A DNA stretch of 64,000 nt from Phoma sp. XZ068 (taxonomy: Eukaryota > Ascomycota > Dothideomycetes > Pleosporales > Didymellaceae): contig RBKR01000011.1 in the NCBI GenBank assembly GCA_004835665.1, forward strand, positions 248,001 through 312,000. The letters are read 5' to 3'. The notes under the pieces are model-generated. The model saw nothing but the letters and a program-made list of their open reading frames with translations. It was not told where the DNA came from and did not search any database. The position numbers and the translations under genes were made by a program. This document shows positions 10,022-21,919 of this stretch, in pieces (the first letter of the stretch is position 1; every line of letters starts with the position of its first letter).

Positions 10022-11582
10022 GCATCTCGAGATAATTGAGCACGATGAAGCGGGGAACATAACCTCTACATTTGTCGCTTCCGGTGATTCACGTGTCGAT
10101 GTCATTGTACGTGACTTCCTCATCCTGGCAAGCTCGTCTGGGTCAGGAAGTACTGATCGATCGTCCTAGCATCCCAAAGAAACGAAGAGCTATGCCCAGC
10201 AAGTGCTTGATGTCTTTCTTCCAGCAGGATACCCGCATAGTGTGACCGAGGATTACATACAGTGCGTTGACACAATCTGAGCATACATCTGTACCAAAAC
10301 TGATTCAATTCCCAGATACCAGATCTACGTATGTGCAACACCGCATTCATGATAGTCACACCTTTAATATATTTCAAAGGACTCACTGCAAGCCTTCTCA
10401 TCCTCTATAGCGGGCCTCCTCGCCTCCCGCGCGGTCCTAGAAGGCGTCGGCGTAGGCGATTCAACCGCATCGCCCACATCCGCCCTGCTCCTCTCCATCC
10501 TCCAAGAGTCGATGGGCCGCCTCGCCACAATCTTGTTCGCGCACCGCCTAGGCACTTCCCTAGAGCCCGAATGTAAGATGTACCGCTTAGCAGCCGATAT
10601 TTTCAACGACACCGCCATGGTCCTTGATTGCTTATCTCCCGCCTTCCCAAAGCCCGCACGCGTCATGGTGCTCAGCTTCTCGAGCTGCTTGAGAGCGCTG
10701 TGCGGAGTGTGTGCGGGTAGTGCAAAGGCGAGCCTCAGCGCGCATTTTGCCAAGAGAGGGAACTTGGGGGAGTTAAATGCGAAGGACTCGAGTCAAGAGA
10801 CGGTCATCAGCTTGCTGGGCATGCTGGCGGGTAGCGTGGTAGTGAGTTGGGTGACGACACCCATAGCAACGTGGGCCACGCTCATTGCGCTATTGTCGGT
10901 GCATCTGGCAACGAATTATGCTGCAGTGAAGGCTGTCAGTATGACGAGTTTGAATAGACAGCGCGCCAATATTGTCTTCAGCCACATTCTGAGTACTACT
11001 ACCACACCGCAAGTATTAAGCCCAAAGGAAGTATCTGAGCAGGAGCGTGTTTTCGAAAGAGACGGCGTGGTGAGGTGCAGTGGCGACGTCTTGGGGTATT
11101 GCAGGATAGGCGTCAGCATGCAGACACTACTGAGTCGCATCAACGTGGCCAAACGCACTCGAACCGGGGCATTCGACACGCTGCCCATCAACGTGGCTGA
11201 CTTATTGGACGTCTTTGCTGGCGAAGGCTACATCCTATGGCTTCCCGACACTCCGTTCGCTGACATGTTCACGTATGAGGTTCTCATTGTGCTGAAGAAG
11301 GACTGCAATACGCTCGATCAGCTCAAGGCTTGGATGCACGCAATGATGCTCATACAGTACCGTAGGAAGTCCATGGTGCCTGCGACTTTCTACCGACCTG
11401 ATAAAAACTACGCAAAACCACGACTTGATGAGCTCAGAGCAACGCTGGAGAACAGGCGCCAACTGTTCAGCCAGTACACCCCAGCCTTGAGGAGCAAAGG
11501 CTGGGATCTAGACATTGCCGCTTTAGAGACACGAGCGGGCGTCCGCGCAGTAATCGAGAGAAAGGGAGACTTCGGTCGATAA
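10008..11582 (+). CDS. RUS family (DUF647) protein
   Basis: Member of the ROOT UV-B SENSITIVE / DUF647 family. Plant members act in UV-B sensing and vitamin B6 homeostasis; the fungal role is unknown. Model: join(10008..10106, 10170..10261, 10316..10328, 10380..11582), 468 aa. The N-terminus MSTREHLEIIEHDEAGNIT is followed by FLPAGYPHSVTEDYIQYQIYD, the usual opening of the domain, then LASRAVLEGVGVGD, KMYRLAADIFNDTAMVLD and hydrophobic segments around LLGMLAGSVVVSWVT that may be membrane-associated. The C-terminal region contains VLKKDCNTLDQLKAWMHA. Exon 3 is only 13 nt and the acceptor before exon 4 is a non-standard AAG, but the joined frame matches the family exactly. A decayed copy of the 3' end follows downstream. 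Confidence 0.85.
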
Positions 11583-11760
11583 AACCACATCAGGATGCGC
11601 GCACCAGTCTGCAAGTCCACTGAGTCGCATGAGCGCTCATGCACAGCCAAACCGCATCCTCAGACCTGGGAAGGATTCCCCCTTCTGAATCATGGGGTGA
11701 CCACACCGCAGAAGCCTACACCCTCTAACACTCAGAAAGGACTCATCCGGGGCACAAGTT

Positions 11761-12052
11761 GTGCTAAAGAAAGAGTGCACGCCTGTCGATCAACTCAGAG
11801 CTTGGACACGCACTGGTGCTTTTGCTCAACGGCGCAGGTTTGGGTCTGACAGCTTTGACGCGTCTGCGTCTGGGCAGCTTACGGAGCTCAGACGCACCCT
11901 TGCGGAGACACGCATGGTGTCTGAGGAAGAATGCTGTGTTGCTTGAACACAAATGATGGAATGCGAGTGTGGCTGCACTGGAGACATGGTGTGAGCACGA
12001 GGCGTGGTTGAAACGACGCCGACTCAACGAGACAACTATCTGGTCGCCTTAG
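11761..12052 (+). pseudogene. RUS/DUF647 C-terminal fragment, degenerate
   Basis: A partial, frame-broken copy of a RUS C-terminus lies about 180 bp downstream of the intact gene. The frame from 11761 reads VLKKECTPVDQLRAWTRTG, matching VLKKDCNTLDQLKAWMHA of the intact gene, then QLTELRRTLAETR, matching RLDELRATLENRR. After a frame change the end reads VAALETWCEHEAWLKRRR, where the intact gene has IAALETRAG. It stops at TAG 12050-12052. Identity is clearly above chance but low, so the duplication is old or came from another RUS paralogue. No start or upstream domain is present. Confidence 0.65.
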
Positions 12053-15000
12053 GGTACCGAAGCCTGTCCATATGACTATCGCTATAGCTTCCAAAACTTC
12101 CAAGCCTTTTCTTCGGGTTTAGCAAGGTAGTCAAACAAACGATTTTGTGGGGGACGGTCACGCAGTCTTTCGGCCAGATTCATGTGCTGCTGGGCACGAC
12201 GTCAACGCTGCCCAAGCGATCCAAAGGTGCCCGATCGGGAACAGCGACTGTCCCTGCACACACTGGTCGAGCTCAATGCCTGAGGTCTGACTGTGGTGAA
12301 TACTTCCTATCGGTAGCGATCCGAAACTTCTATGTTCGTGCCTCAGACTGTCAGACGGTAGTGGAGGACCACCTGTCACGTTTCACGTTTGGTGACGTCT
12401 CTGGGCGGACCATGTCAAAGCTTGATTTGGAATAGGACCGCCGGAACAAAGATGCAATGAACGCGGTGCACACAAAGAAACAAGGATTGAAGAGGCACTT
12501 GTCAGCATTAGCAATGAAGATGCTTCGGCGCTGCCGTTGGGCAGGAAAAGTATTATGTTGAGATATTTGGGCTACGCGCCACGAGGCTATCTGCCCATCT
12601 AGACGCCAAGGGATCTTCTACATCTTCATTCAAGATCGTGAATGCGGGATGCGGCTGACCCCAGCGGCGGTGAGGGGCGGTTGAATTGCAGCGCTTGCTT
12701 GCGAGCCCCACTGGCTGCGTCATGTCTAAGGCACCGAGCGAAAGTTGGCGACCAAAATTTTCTGACTGTCCATTTGGTTGATGGGGCGCGTGGTGAAACG
12801 AAGCGCTTAAACACGGTCATCGATCGATCAGGCCACGATTTAAGAGGCGCGCTTCTAGAAGGTCTGCGCAAGCAGACTTCCGACAAACGCGAATTTCACG
12901 ACCCGAAGTGGTCCCGTGGTGTTTTGGTGAGGTACTCAACACGCCGAGCGGTGGAAATGAAATGGAGACCGTTGTGCCAACATCATGCACGAAACAGGAG
13001 AGGATGGCGGAAAAGATCGACAGCGGCGCACTTGTGGTGAAGCTAGCAGTTTGAGGTAACCTTCTAGAATGCTTCTAGAAAAAAATCAGCGCGCACGGCC
13101 GGTGACTGGTGGGAGCACAGGGAACAACAAACGACCATCAGAGTGAGAAAATGAATAGGGCAGGTGAAACGTCAGCCCAAACCGGCTACTTGCATGCTAC
13201 GACACCAGCGAGTCGCTGAGGCAGCAGGCATGTAGCGCTCGGGGTTGTTTGCTGCTGCGTCTTGCGTGAATAACCCACAATTGACGCAGCGCGCTGAAAC
13301 TTGGCCCAAAGAGCCGAGCGTGTTTGCTTGATGCCACAGCGCGGGCAGCGGTGGATCGTCTGTGGATCTGCGTGATACTGAAGTGCAGGATGCGGCAGGA
13401 ATAGATTACGGTAATCATATGTCTCGAGCGTCACGGGCAGAGATTGGCAGAGATTGGAGGATGCGCTGAGTCTCCCCAGCGGTAGGGCCAAAGCCAAGGT
13501 TTGTGGCCGTGCGATCCCCATCTGTGGGCAAAGGATGCAGCGACTGACCAGTCAGGGCGCGGGGCAGGACCACGCCAACCCAAAGCGAGCGGTGGCGTCA
13601 CCTCGTCCGAGCACCTGGAGGGTGACATGTAGACGGCCGTCGGCGAGCCGAATGAGCACATTGCCGTTGTTGAACTTCTTTCATGATTCAAAAGCTGGCC
13701 GTTGGGATGGGTGGTGCTGTCGTGCGTTGCATCAGCGGACAAAGACTAGCTGACATGGAGGCTCAAAGAAGGATCGGCTGGCTTTCCCTTTGTCGCGGAA
13801 TGAGAGTCATAGGGCGGATTAGCGAGGCGACTCAGCGTGTTGGGACTGAGGGACGGTCGTTTGCGGCGTGGTGAAGGGCCAGCGCCTGGGTCAGCGCCTA
13901 GGGCAGCCGGCCTGCTGGGATTGAGGTCGCAATGTCGAGGGCAACAGTGCACTGGGTGAAAGGGCTATATACAACTCAAGAGGGAAGTGCAACGCGCAGC
14001 ATGGTAGTGCTGCGAGGCGCGGTATGCCCCATTAGAGAGAGACAGCAGCAGCGGGGCAGGCCGGCGGCGCCAAGGCGTAATCTTTGCAAAAGGGCCCGAG
14101 CAAGAGCCGGGGTCGGAGCGAGAGGCGGAATGCGTGCGAAAGAGAGCGTGACTGAGGTGGAGAGAAGACCGAGCGCTGAGCACGCAGGCTGCGGTGCAAC
14201 GGCCCCTCGCAGCAGGCGACGCATGCACACGGTTTCGACGGCAACTGCTGCAAACACTGGCTGCGAAGCTCCCTTCTGGCGGCAAGCGGCCTAAAGCGCG
14301 CTGAACGGTGGCCTGGCCGTTCGTGCTCAGGCCGGCGGCGAAACGGCGGGCTGAGCACCAGGCGAAGCAGCGCTGGGGGGCGCTGTCTGTAACAGCAACT
14401 GTGATGGCACTGTCTGGCGGAGGGTGGCGAAAGAGGGAAGGGTCGACAGGGGTTCCTTCCAGAAGGCCGCGCCGGCAGCCAATGGGCGCGCGGCGGGCGG
14501 CGCTAGAAGCATCAGCGCCTGCCGCTTTTGCGCTGGAGGCAGGCCCGAGAATGGCCCCAGCATGCCTCGCGCACTGGCTGCAGCAGCCATCGCACCCCAT
14601 CGCCCTCTGACATCGAGGCTATCCGCGTTTGCTCAAGCTTCGCCAACCGCACTGAACGCGCTCCACCAGGTGGGGCCTGGCTGGTGCTGACCTGCGAGCC
14701 CGCCTGCCCAGGGCGTGCTAGTCGTGCTAAGACTGCTTCCGCCCTCTCCTCATAACCACCGCTGAGCCGCACCACAGGACGGCCTCTTGTCTCGAATCCT
14801 GACGGCATACCTGAACCCACGTCTCACGTCCGGCCCGCCTGCGTCACCCTGCCCACCACCACTTCACCACACCGTCTGCCCTCTGCTCTGCCCACGCTCT
14901 GCAGCCTCCCACAGCACCCAATTTCCCGCCGCCTCGCTCTCGCACGCCCGCCCGCCACCTCAGCCCGCTGCACCGTCCGACACGCTGCATCACGGCCGCT

Positions 15001-15325
15001 CGCTGTACCACCGCGCCCCCAGCACGCGGCGTCTCTGTGTCGCCCTTCGAGAAGCACTGCAGAAGCCAGCAAACACCGCTCTAAAGCAGCCCTTGTGCGC
15101 GCTCTTGCCTCTGCATCACCGCCCACAGCCCTCGATGCTGCCGACTGCTGCTCAGTAACTCAATTCTCCACGCTTCCCCGTTGCCACTAGGTTCTCCCCG
15201 AACCTCGTGCCCTTGTCGTCAAGCTGGCGCAATCCGTACGCCCGCAATTTTGTCCTTGTGAGAGTCTGGAAGAGCAGAGCAAGAAGACGGCACGCCGTGT
15301 CTACAAACAATTCTGGAGGAGCGTT
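12053..15325. other. gene-poor region and upstream region of the RGS gene
   Basis: About 3.3 kb without a supportable gene. The many open frames at 13.9-15.1 kb reflect high GC and share no domain. From about 14760 to 15200 the plus strand is strongly pyrimidine-rich, as is common in core promoters and leaders of filamentous fungi, so the RGS gene probably has a long 5' untranslated leader here. Confidence 0.5.
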
Positions 15326-16534
15326 ATGATATCCCGGAAACCCGAACCCGCAGTACTGTCGATACGAACCAACTCGACCGCCTCCTCTCCCGCCTCGTCG
15401 CTCGACGACTTTGAAGGCGAGGAACTCAAGATGGCACTCTCAGACTGCCAAAAGGCACCATTGACCGTGTCGATACCGAAGAACATCCCCAGCCCCCACA
15501 GCCGGAAACCAAACCTGGCCGAGATCCTTGCCAACAATGCACCGCCACCATACACATTATCGTCCTTCATGGCCTTCCTGTCGCAGAACCACTGCCTGGA
15601 GAACCTGGAATTCACCATGGATGCATCGAGATACCGCAAGCACTACTCCAAGATGGTCAACCGCCACCCAGGCACACCCATCTCCCCCCTGTCAGACGAG
15701 TGTGCATACGTTCTCATGCTCTGGCGCCGCTTAATAGACGCCTACATCCGGGAGTCTGGTCCTCGTGAGGTATGTTCCCCTTATCGTCATTTCACTGTCT
15801 TATACTAATCGTCACAGGTCAACCTCCCTGCCGAAGTCCGTGACAACCTCCTTGCCCTATCAGAGTCCTATGTGCCGCCCCATCCATCAACCCTGGACGA
15901 GGCCGTCGCCAAGATCTACGAGCTTATGGAGGAGGGTGTGTTACTGTCATTCTTGAACTCGGTTAGCCCTCAGAGTGCGCACCCAAGCATCATGAGCCAT
16001 GAGAGCTACAATGCTAGCGTCACACGATCGTCGACACGCAGCTACGATGAGCGCAGCACCATCTCTCACAAGTCGGCGCACGTCCCTGCTCACCAGCGAG
16101 CATCGGCACCCTCATCTCTGACCGCTGGCTTCATGCACTCCCGTCCATTCTCTCACTCCCGCTTCCACTCCCAGCCGACCTCGTCTGGCTCTCCTGCGAC
16201 CCGTGTTACATCTGGATACACTAGTGGCAGCGATGCCATGACCGACGACACTGGCAGTGCCAGTCCGTCCATGAGCGACCCTCTTACACCTCCGGGAACA
16301 CCGCCCATGAGCGACTACCCTATGGCAGACTCCACTCATATTTACTACGAGAACGGATCCGCTAGCGGCACCCCCAGTCCCCGCACAAGCCGTGGAGACC
16401 ACAACGGTATCGGTGCTGCCACTAGAGATAGCTGGAAGCGCGTCAGTAGCAAGCTTTGGCCCAAGAAGAAGAGTGGTGGCCAGCTGCGAGAGGACGAGCA
16501 CAATGTTGTCGACTCACCCGGAGGCTTCATCTAA
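15326..16534 (+). CDS. RGS-domain protein (RgsA-like)
   Basis: Regulator of G-protein signalling, a GTPase-accelerating protein for heterotrimeric G-alpha subunits at the plasma membrane. Model: join(15326..15769, 15818..16534), 386 aa, with a 48-bp intron (GTATGT donor, ACTAATC branch, CACAG acceptor). The RGS fold spans about residues 60-210: NLAEILANNAPPPYTLSSF, then HCLENLEFTMDASRYRK, then after the intron NLPAEVRDNLLALSESYVPP and IYELMEEGVLLSFL. A Ser/Pro/Thr-rich low-complexity region follows, ending in a basic patch (LWPKKKSG). Size and an N-terminal RGS domain without DEP domains fit the RgsA class of filamentous fungi better than FlbA. In Aspergillus nidulans RgsA attenuates GanB signalling; that role is inferred here. 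Confidence 0.82.
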
Positions 16535-19500
16535 TTCGGCTCCTCAACATACCCATGGAGGTTACGAGCACTTCACCCAATTTTTTACATTGAAAAGCGA
16601 TCACGGTTACGAACATGAGATTTCAGCGAACTGCATACAAACAGCATTTGGGCTGCATACTTGGCGTTTCGATTAGCCTAGCGAGGCGAACAGGCGCATA
16701 CCACAGCCACGACCGGCGTAGTCGTGGTTTCTTAGACCTTATTGGCGTTTGCAAAATCACACCTCTGGCGAGAGGTCACAACTTGGAAAGGCGTTTTTTG
16801 GGACTCATCACTCTTAGCATATGATGACACGAACGGACGATGCGACTGTATCAATACTTGTCTATTTCTTCTGGAGTCTCCAGATGGAGTTGTTGATATG
16901 ATGGAGGCTTGGAGTAGATACCACAGCGCAGAGAGCGCGAAGCAATGAAGCACCTGGCAATGCCACCACAATTACCAATCTTCCTTTCTGTGATATCTCG
17001 ATGTCTGCTTCCAAACAAACCACTCTCCATATCCCCACAAGCACGCAATGCGATCCTTCCAGCACGCGGGCCGGCAAATACCTACGCGGCCGGCAATCTT
17101 AACGTTGAACCTCACGATAAGGTAAATTACGGCGAGCTGCCAACCATGTCACGCGCAGCGGGCGCACTGTTCGATCTGTCACCGAGCCGGTCATGGAATA
17201 TTCGCTGTCTGCCCATGCACGACTCGCTTGTACCCAATCGCTCCACACACTATCGTTTCGCGGGCCAGCAGCAAGGGAGACGGGCCGATATAGCCCCGTG
17301 CGCAGGTGTTCTAGGCTGTGATGCCCGAGTGACATAGCGATGATAAGCGCGTGTATACTTTTTCGCTATGGACATGGAAGGGCACCGACCGCACCGAGGT
17401 AAGACGGATGAGATTGGGAAAGGAGACATTGCGTTCTTGAAACGGGAGGTGCTTCATTGCTTATGCTTTTTATTTTATTTTATTTTAATTCGCTCCATAT
17501 TCGCGGGTGCGCGGGTAGATGAGGTTGTGCGCCGACGCTACTGTGTCGACGTTACAATCGCGATGGCTTTTCGGGTTTGTCCTTTGCTTTTGCGGTTGGT
17601 TTGGGTTGTTTTTGCGCATCGCGCGCTCGGTACTGCCTCCTCCGACGGTTACCAAGATTCTAGCTGCGGAGTGCAGCATTGGCACTGGGCTGCTTTTCCC
17701 CCTTCACCGCAGCGTGCATGGCGGTCGATCATACAGGGTTTCGAGCCGGGCCGTCGTAACTGACAGCTGGGGTGTGTTCCATGGCGGGTTCCCCGGATGT
17801 CGATGCTTGGGGTGCTTGGGTTGTTCGTACAATGGTGAGAGACCGGACGGGACCCCGTCATGGCGAGCAGTTGAGCAGGACCGAGTACGCGGCTCCATCT
17901 ATCTGTTCACACGGGACACGGGCGGGAGGGAGATGGAGTTGCGTCCTGGAGATGTCTTTGGCTGCGTGATGCGGCGGTGAAGCTGCGCAAGGCGAGCAAT
18001 TTGATATCGTGGTGTTGCATGTACATGATAGTTCAGTTTGATAACAAGTCAGGATGCAGGGTTCTGCATATCACGGCCGATGTTTCCAAACGCAACGAGT
18101 TTTTCGTTTGTTTCGCCAATGTTGTGTCTACCTCTCAACATGGAAAGTTAGAACGCACCAACGTCGTCTATCAGACAGACTTCCAATCAGCACACAATGC
18201 CATGGTATCTTTACATTCGACGTCTCACCAAGCTTTGATCGTCACGCCCTTGCTTGCTGCTTTACTCAATTCCTTCCTGCCTTTTCGAAAAGCAAGCAAA
18301 GCCAAGACGAACTGACAGTAGCATTCCACGCGCGTAGCCCGGCAAACACCGCCGCCTGATCTCCCCGTAGCAAATGTTCCTTACCATGGCTCGTTACGCG
18401 TAAAGTTGGTACACGTGCTGGAGTACCATCATGTGCAACCAGGTAGTAGGTAGCGTAGCTGTTAGCGTAACCGTCTGCATCCGGTAGGCAGTGCAATGGA
18501 AACTTGTCCACTGGCGGAGCCCGCTCCGGCCAGCAGGACCGATTGAAAATTGACAACGAGCATGCGGGTTTTACAATTGCCAATCAACCTGTTACAGGTA
18601 GTAGTCATGGTCGGATTGGTAGAGAATAGGCACCTATAGGGCGTAGAATTCACGCTAACATGTACCCCATATTATGTGAGCCAGCAATTTGGAAACCCTC
18701 ATCTTGCACGGCCGCAGATCCTAATTCCTATTCCACGCCGAACCTCACGGTGCGGGCGTGCGCAGATCGTGAGGTTTTTCGGAGAATTCATGTCACTCAG
18801 TAGCTTGTTGATAGGCAGGGCACGTGGTGGACGAATTCAACATTCACCAAGTGGAGCCCGACGATCAGAATACAGTACAGTCAGACACCAGAGCTAAAGT
18901 AGAGCCTCAACTCGGCCACGGGGCCCGCGCGCAGTCTATAATCGCGATCCGAACCAGCTGGATCTGCAAGCGTCGGGAAATCCGCAAGTTGCGCAGGCAG
19001 CGAGAACATGGTGTGAGCACCTCACCACCCTCCCGACAGGCATTTGCATTCATTCATTGCTCATGATGAACGCATCACCCCATCGGGTTAAAGAATGCGG
19101 GATCCCCACTGATTCGTGTGCGCACATTCGAAGCATTCTCGAATCCTTCTCGAAACGTTCCACAAGCCACAAACTCGCGCACCTACAGCACTGTAACACG
19201 TTGTGACGTCTGTCTTGCCCCATCAGTGTTACGCACCACTACTTGCTTGCTTTTACTTTGCCCTCCCTTGACAGACCAGACCAATCCAGACAGAAGAGTG
19301 GATCTGCACATCGCAATCTCTCCACACCATCACCTCACCTGCATCGCAACCGCATCGATACCGCGCTTCCAAAGCCACCTACTCAGCCTTGTCTGCGGGC
19401 GAGCCAATCCCCTCTTGCGCCAGGAAACCCAGTTTCGATAGCCTATTCCCAGACGCGCCGATCGACTTATCTCCTGACGCTCACGAGCATGTGGGCTTGT

Positions 19501-20854
19501 GAGCTGCAAAGCGGGCTCCACTTAAACCTCACTCCGTCACTTGCACCGCCGCAACGCCCACCCGTCTTGTGGTTTGGTTGATCTTCTGCTCACGCATGAT
19601 TACTTGATTGTCTTGATTACTTGATTGTCTTGATTACTTAATGACGACCATGAAGTGAGCGACGTGTCGACGAGCGGGGTTCCCACCGACGTTCCAGACA
19701 AGCTTCGCACCCCCTCAGTTCCCAGCTTCCCCGCCTGCAGCTGGTACCACCATCTTGCCGTTCTGCGTTAGTTGTCAGTGTTGTCGGACACATATAGATC
19801 GCAAAAGCAGCGTCACGATCGACCACATTGCATTCGACAAGCTGCAGGGCGCATTTTGCGGGAGGATGCGATTGGCGGGTGGGTTTTGTAAACTCTATGG
19901 GGTTTTCGGATGCGTGCATACTGTAATGACTGGACCTGCGGCCGCTGCTCTATGCTGTGCTGGGCAGGTATCTGCGAGTTGACGAGCGTCGCCACCATAT
20001 TTGTGGTGTTTATTGCAAGGGTGAGTTTGTTAAGCCTTGCGGAGGAGGGAGATCCGAGGTAATGAGTCGCCACATGGCGGTGACTCTCACGCGTGTATTG
20101 AAGACGTTTTGTTAGAGTTTGGCGTGCTGCAGTCCTGGTCTATTCTTTCCTACTACTGTGCCGTGCGCCTCATGCTGCTTCTCGACCTTCGATCATTACT
20201 AAGGAGCGCAGCTCATCTGACCTTTGACAGGGTTTCGCTACACATCATGCAATTCCTCCAAGATTTCGCATGGCAGCAATCAAGTGCTGGATGGTAGATC
20301 TTTCAAGACCATGCCTATATGTCGGTCGACATATGCTCGATCAAAGGTTTTCTCATTTGTTCTAAACATGCATGTGAAGGTAAGCCGGATATTTACTGTC
20401 GCGGTGGCCTTGGCCACTATGGGAAATATCCACATGCGAATCATCCATATGAGGCGGCATCCGACGGGAGTGGGTGATGTCGCAACAGACCAATCATGTG
20501 CGGAGCCATATTAAGGCACCAGACTGCGATCGGTGGTGAGATAGAGATCGTGGGCGCAAAGTCGAGGCCGTGAACATTGTGCCATAGATAAGCGGTATTG
20601 CACGACAGCGGCTGCCATGCTGCTTTAGACAAGGGACAGGAGGTCTAGAGCTGCAGTAATATGCAGACGTTCAGGCATCCTATTTCTGAAACCAGTCATC
20701 CTTCAACTTCAAGCGACGTAGCTTTCGACAGTGGCACAGCCATCGCGAGCGCATGTTCCTTGTTCATGCCGAACAACAATTGTCTGCGCGTGGATTTTAT
20801 GTGATTGTCGTGGGGAGAGATCCGCTTGGTCAAGTCCAACGTCACTGGATCGTT
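16535..20854. other. 4.3-kb gene-poor region
   Basis: No coding sequence can be supported. It has short AT runs (ATTTT units near 17468-17490) and a 17-bp tandem repeat at 19598. A pyrimidine-rich stretch around 19250-19400 looks like a promoter or leader, followed by ATG ACG ACC ATG AA and a GTGAGC donor-like site near 19641, so a small spliced gene around 19.6-20.0 kb is conceivable, but no domain supports it. Confidence 0.45.
19598..19641. repeat. 17-bp tandem repeat, about 2.6 copies
   Basis: The unit GATTACTTGATTGTCTT occurs twice perfectly (19598-19614 and 19615-19631), followed by a partial third copy to 19641. It lies in noncoding sequence. Confidence 0.85.
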
Positions 20855-21919
20855 TCAAGACAAGAACGTGTTCCCTGCAATTGGACTCGTCCATCTTCCC
20901 TTCCTAGCTGCCTTCATCTCAGCGAACAACGATGGGTTGATACCCTTCTTCCTACACTTTTTCAGCTCCTCCGGTGTCAGCCCACCAATATCGTGCGAGC
21001 TTGCTGTCCATGTACTACTTGACCGAGAGTTGCATGCTTCTGAGGGTGGATATCGCGATGGAGTACCTGACGAGATGATGTTGGATGCGCTTGACGAGTT
21101 TGAGCGGTACGAAGTCTGATCAACTGCGACCGATCGCTCTATGATGAGTCTTTCGGCTCCTCCATCTGTGCCTATTGAATTTTTCCTCTTGCAAGGCTTC
21201 GGCTTTCGTAGTTTCCCTCTCGATGGATGTGTTTCTGCTGAGCTCACGGGCGTTGTTGGATGCGTGGATTGCACGGAGCTAGCGCTGAATGTGCGTAACG
21301 ATTCTGGCAGCGAAGGTGACTTCGGCAGGACGTCCATAGCCGGAGATCCGGAATCTACTGGGGTCATGGGATACCCAGATTCTAGGGTAGACTTGGACAG
21401 AAAGGGAGTATCCAGATTCTGAGGTTCGAGCACAGAGGTGGTCGTTGTCACCGAGACAATCGTATCCAGGGACGTTTGTCTACGCAACCGCGGGGGCAGA
21501 TGGGGGTTGGCAGGTTTGTATGATACAAGGTTGGTTGGATGTCGACGAGGCGCTGGATCAGGCGGTCGTGAGGCAAACAGTTGTTCTCTGACAGGATGAG
21601 AGAATTGGGGCCGAGGTGCTGCTGGTGCTGGTTCTCCTGGAGAGCTATCTGCGTTGACGGGGTGGGAGCGTAATGGGTTCACGCGTAATGGAGAGGAAAG
21701 TGTATGTTCTCTAGGACTTGTCGCTGAAGGCTCATGGTGTGAGTGTGGGCCGCTTTGTGGTAGAGGTAGTGGAGTCTCCACATCGGAATCACTGTAATCA
21801 TCCTCGTCCTCGTAGTCACGCTGGTTGTTTTTGAGCTGGAGTTGCTCAAAGGCTTGCCGGAGTTCAAGTGCGGCTCGAGGAGACCGCCGTAATGAGTTCG
21901 GGTGGTGGTCGTGGTCCAT
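20855..21919 (-). CDS. conserved hypothetical disordered protein
   Basis: A single-exon ORF of 354 aa starting at a true ATG (MDHDHHPNSLRRSPRAALEL). Most of it is Pro/Ser/Thr-rich and probably disordered, with an acidic run EDEDDYSDSDVETP near residue 40 and a basic run GKLRKPKPCKRKNS near 235. The C-terminal 40 residues, with GLTPEELKKCRKKGINPSLF and AARKGRWTSPIAGNTFLS, look ordered and resemble a short conserved tail seen in fungal hypothetical proteins, from memory. No enzymatic domain is recognisable. It is divergent to SOG2, with 780 bp between start codons. Confidence 0.65.
   Translation of the reverse strand: MDHDHHPNSLRRSPRAALELRQAFEQLQLKNNQRDYEDEDDYSDSDVETPLPLPQSGPHSHHEPSATSPREHTLSSPLRVNPLRSHPVNADSSPGEPAPAAPRPQFSHPVREQLFASRPPDPAPRRHPTNLVSYKPANPHLPPRLRRQTSLDTIVSVTTTTSVLEPQNLDTPFLSKSTLESGYPMTPVDSGSPAMDVLPKSPSLPESLRTFSASSVQSTHPTTPVSSAETHPSRGKLRKPKPCKRKNSIGTDGGAERLIIERSVAVDQTSYRSNSSSASNIISSGTPSRYPPSEACNSRSSSTWTASSHDIGGLTPEELKKCRKKGINPSLFAEMKAARKGRWTSPIAGNTFLS

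Noticed and set aside
12642..13040. 132-codon plus-strand open frame
   Set aside because: No recognisable family and no neighbouring exon; kept only as part of the gene-poor region.
13965..14600. 211-codon minus-strand open frame and overlapping frames
   Set aside because: High GC leaves all frames open in this part; the products are Arg/Ala/Ser-rich with no conserved motif.
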